Positions 6,358-6,424 of a stretch of 6,424 nt of DNA are shown in pieces (position 1 is the first letter of the stretch; every line of letters starts with the position of its first letter). Both the position numbers and the translations under genes were made by a program. Below the pieces are notes generated by a model that saw nothing but the letters and a program-made list of their open reading frames with translations, was not told the origin of the DNA and did not search any database. The stretch covers positions 1 through 6,424 of the forward strand of contig CAMONF010000218.1 in the NCBI GenBank assembly GCA_946620335.1, read 5' to 3'. Source of the stretch: an uncultured Clostridia bacterium (GTDB lineage: Bacteria > Bacillota > Clostridia > Lachnospirales > Lachnospiraceae).

Positions 6358-6424
6358 ATCGAGTAGGAGGGGGTGATTAACCCCCGTCCTCTCACACCAC
6401 CGTGCGTACCGTTCGGTACACGGC
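6358..6424 (-). mobile_element. 3' end of a group II intron (most of domain V, all of domain VI); rest beyond window edge
   Basis: Read on the minus strand from 6424 down. The domain V lower helix GCCGUG (6424-6419) pairs with CACGGU (6404-6399). The upper stem UACC/GGUA (6418-6415 with 6410-6407) carries a GAAC tetraloop (6414-6411), and the characteristic 2-nt bulge CG is at 6406-6405. A short linker leads to domain VI: GGGGG (6385-6381) pairs with CCCCC, AGGA with UCCU, and GAG with CUC, leaving one bulged adenosine at 6364. That adenosine is seventh from a terminal AU (6359-6358), as expected of a branch point and an AY 3' splice end. Any reverse transcriptase/maturase gene would lie to the right, outside the window. 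The intron is oriented against putP, 34 nt past its stop. Its class and whether it is full-length cannot be judged. Confidence 0.85.

Noticed and set aside
6366..6385. GGGGG/CCCCC hairpin as the putP terminator
   Set aside because: There is no T-tract after it on the plus strand, and it fits group II intron domain VI on the minus strand in detail, including the bulged adenosine.
4845..6395. Long open frame (about 516 codons) on the minus strand opposite putP
   Set aside because: It is the antisense shadow of a GC-rich, C-ending-codon membrane protein. Its translation is an improbable run of Asp/Glu/Gly/His, it has no ribosome binding site, and PutP explains the region fully.

Overview
The window most likely comes from a GC-rich Firmicutes genome, probably clostridial. 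The grounds are GC-rich coding sequence with C/G-ending codons, AT-richer intergenic gaps, strong AAGGAG/AGGAGG ribosome binding sites, sigma-A-like promoters, and the style of the DAHP synthase and PutP proteins. This assignment is inference; no rRNA or other marker gene is present.

Layout, left to right. (1) 1-1079, minus strand: the N-terminal 359 codons of a mannose-1-phosphate guanylyltransferase (ManC type), cut by the window edge. (2) 1080-1413: a 334-base divergent control region. It holds a good promoter for manC on the minus strand, a plausible promoter for the aro gene on the plus strand, and an approximately 140-nt aro leader with mutually exclusive hairpins. (3) 1414-2454, plus strand: a complete class I DAHP synthase, the first enzyme of the shikimate pathway. 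(4) 2457-2535: a perfect 38-bp inverted repeat with a 3-nt loop, which almost fills the 84-bp gap between two convergent genes. (5) 4595-2539, minus strand: a two-gene unit. It encodes a six-TM, voltage-gated-type potassium channel with two tandem RCK_C/TrkA_C domains, followed closely by an unrecognised 273-aa soluble protein. (6) 4596-4784: an AT-rich divergent control region. (7) 4785-6323, plus strand: a complete sodium/proline symporter, PutP. (8) 6358-6424, minus strand: the 3' end of a group II intron (most of domain V and all of domain VI with its bulged adenosine), continuing past the right edge.

The genes do not form one pathway. ManC supplies GDP-mannose for glycan synthesis and AroF starts aromatic amino acid synthesis. 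The potassium channel and the proline/Na+ symporter, transcribed divergently, both touch on ion and osmotic balance, but their link is only proximity. The points most worth a second look are the perfect palindrome, the intron end, the altered active-site motifs of the ManC-like protein, the tandem-RCK_C channel with its orphan partner, and the possible attenuator ahead of the aro gene.
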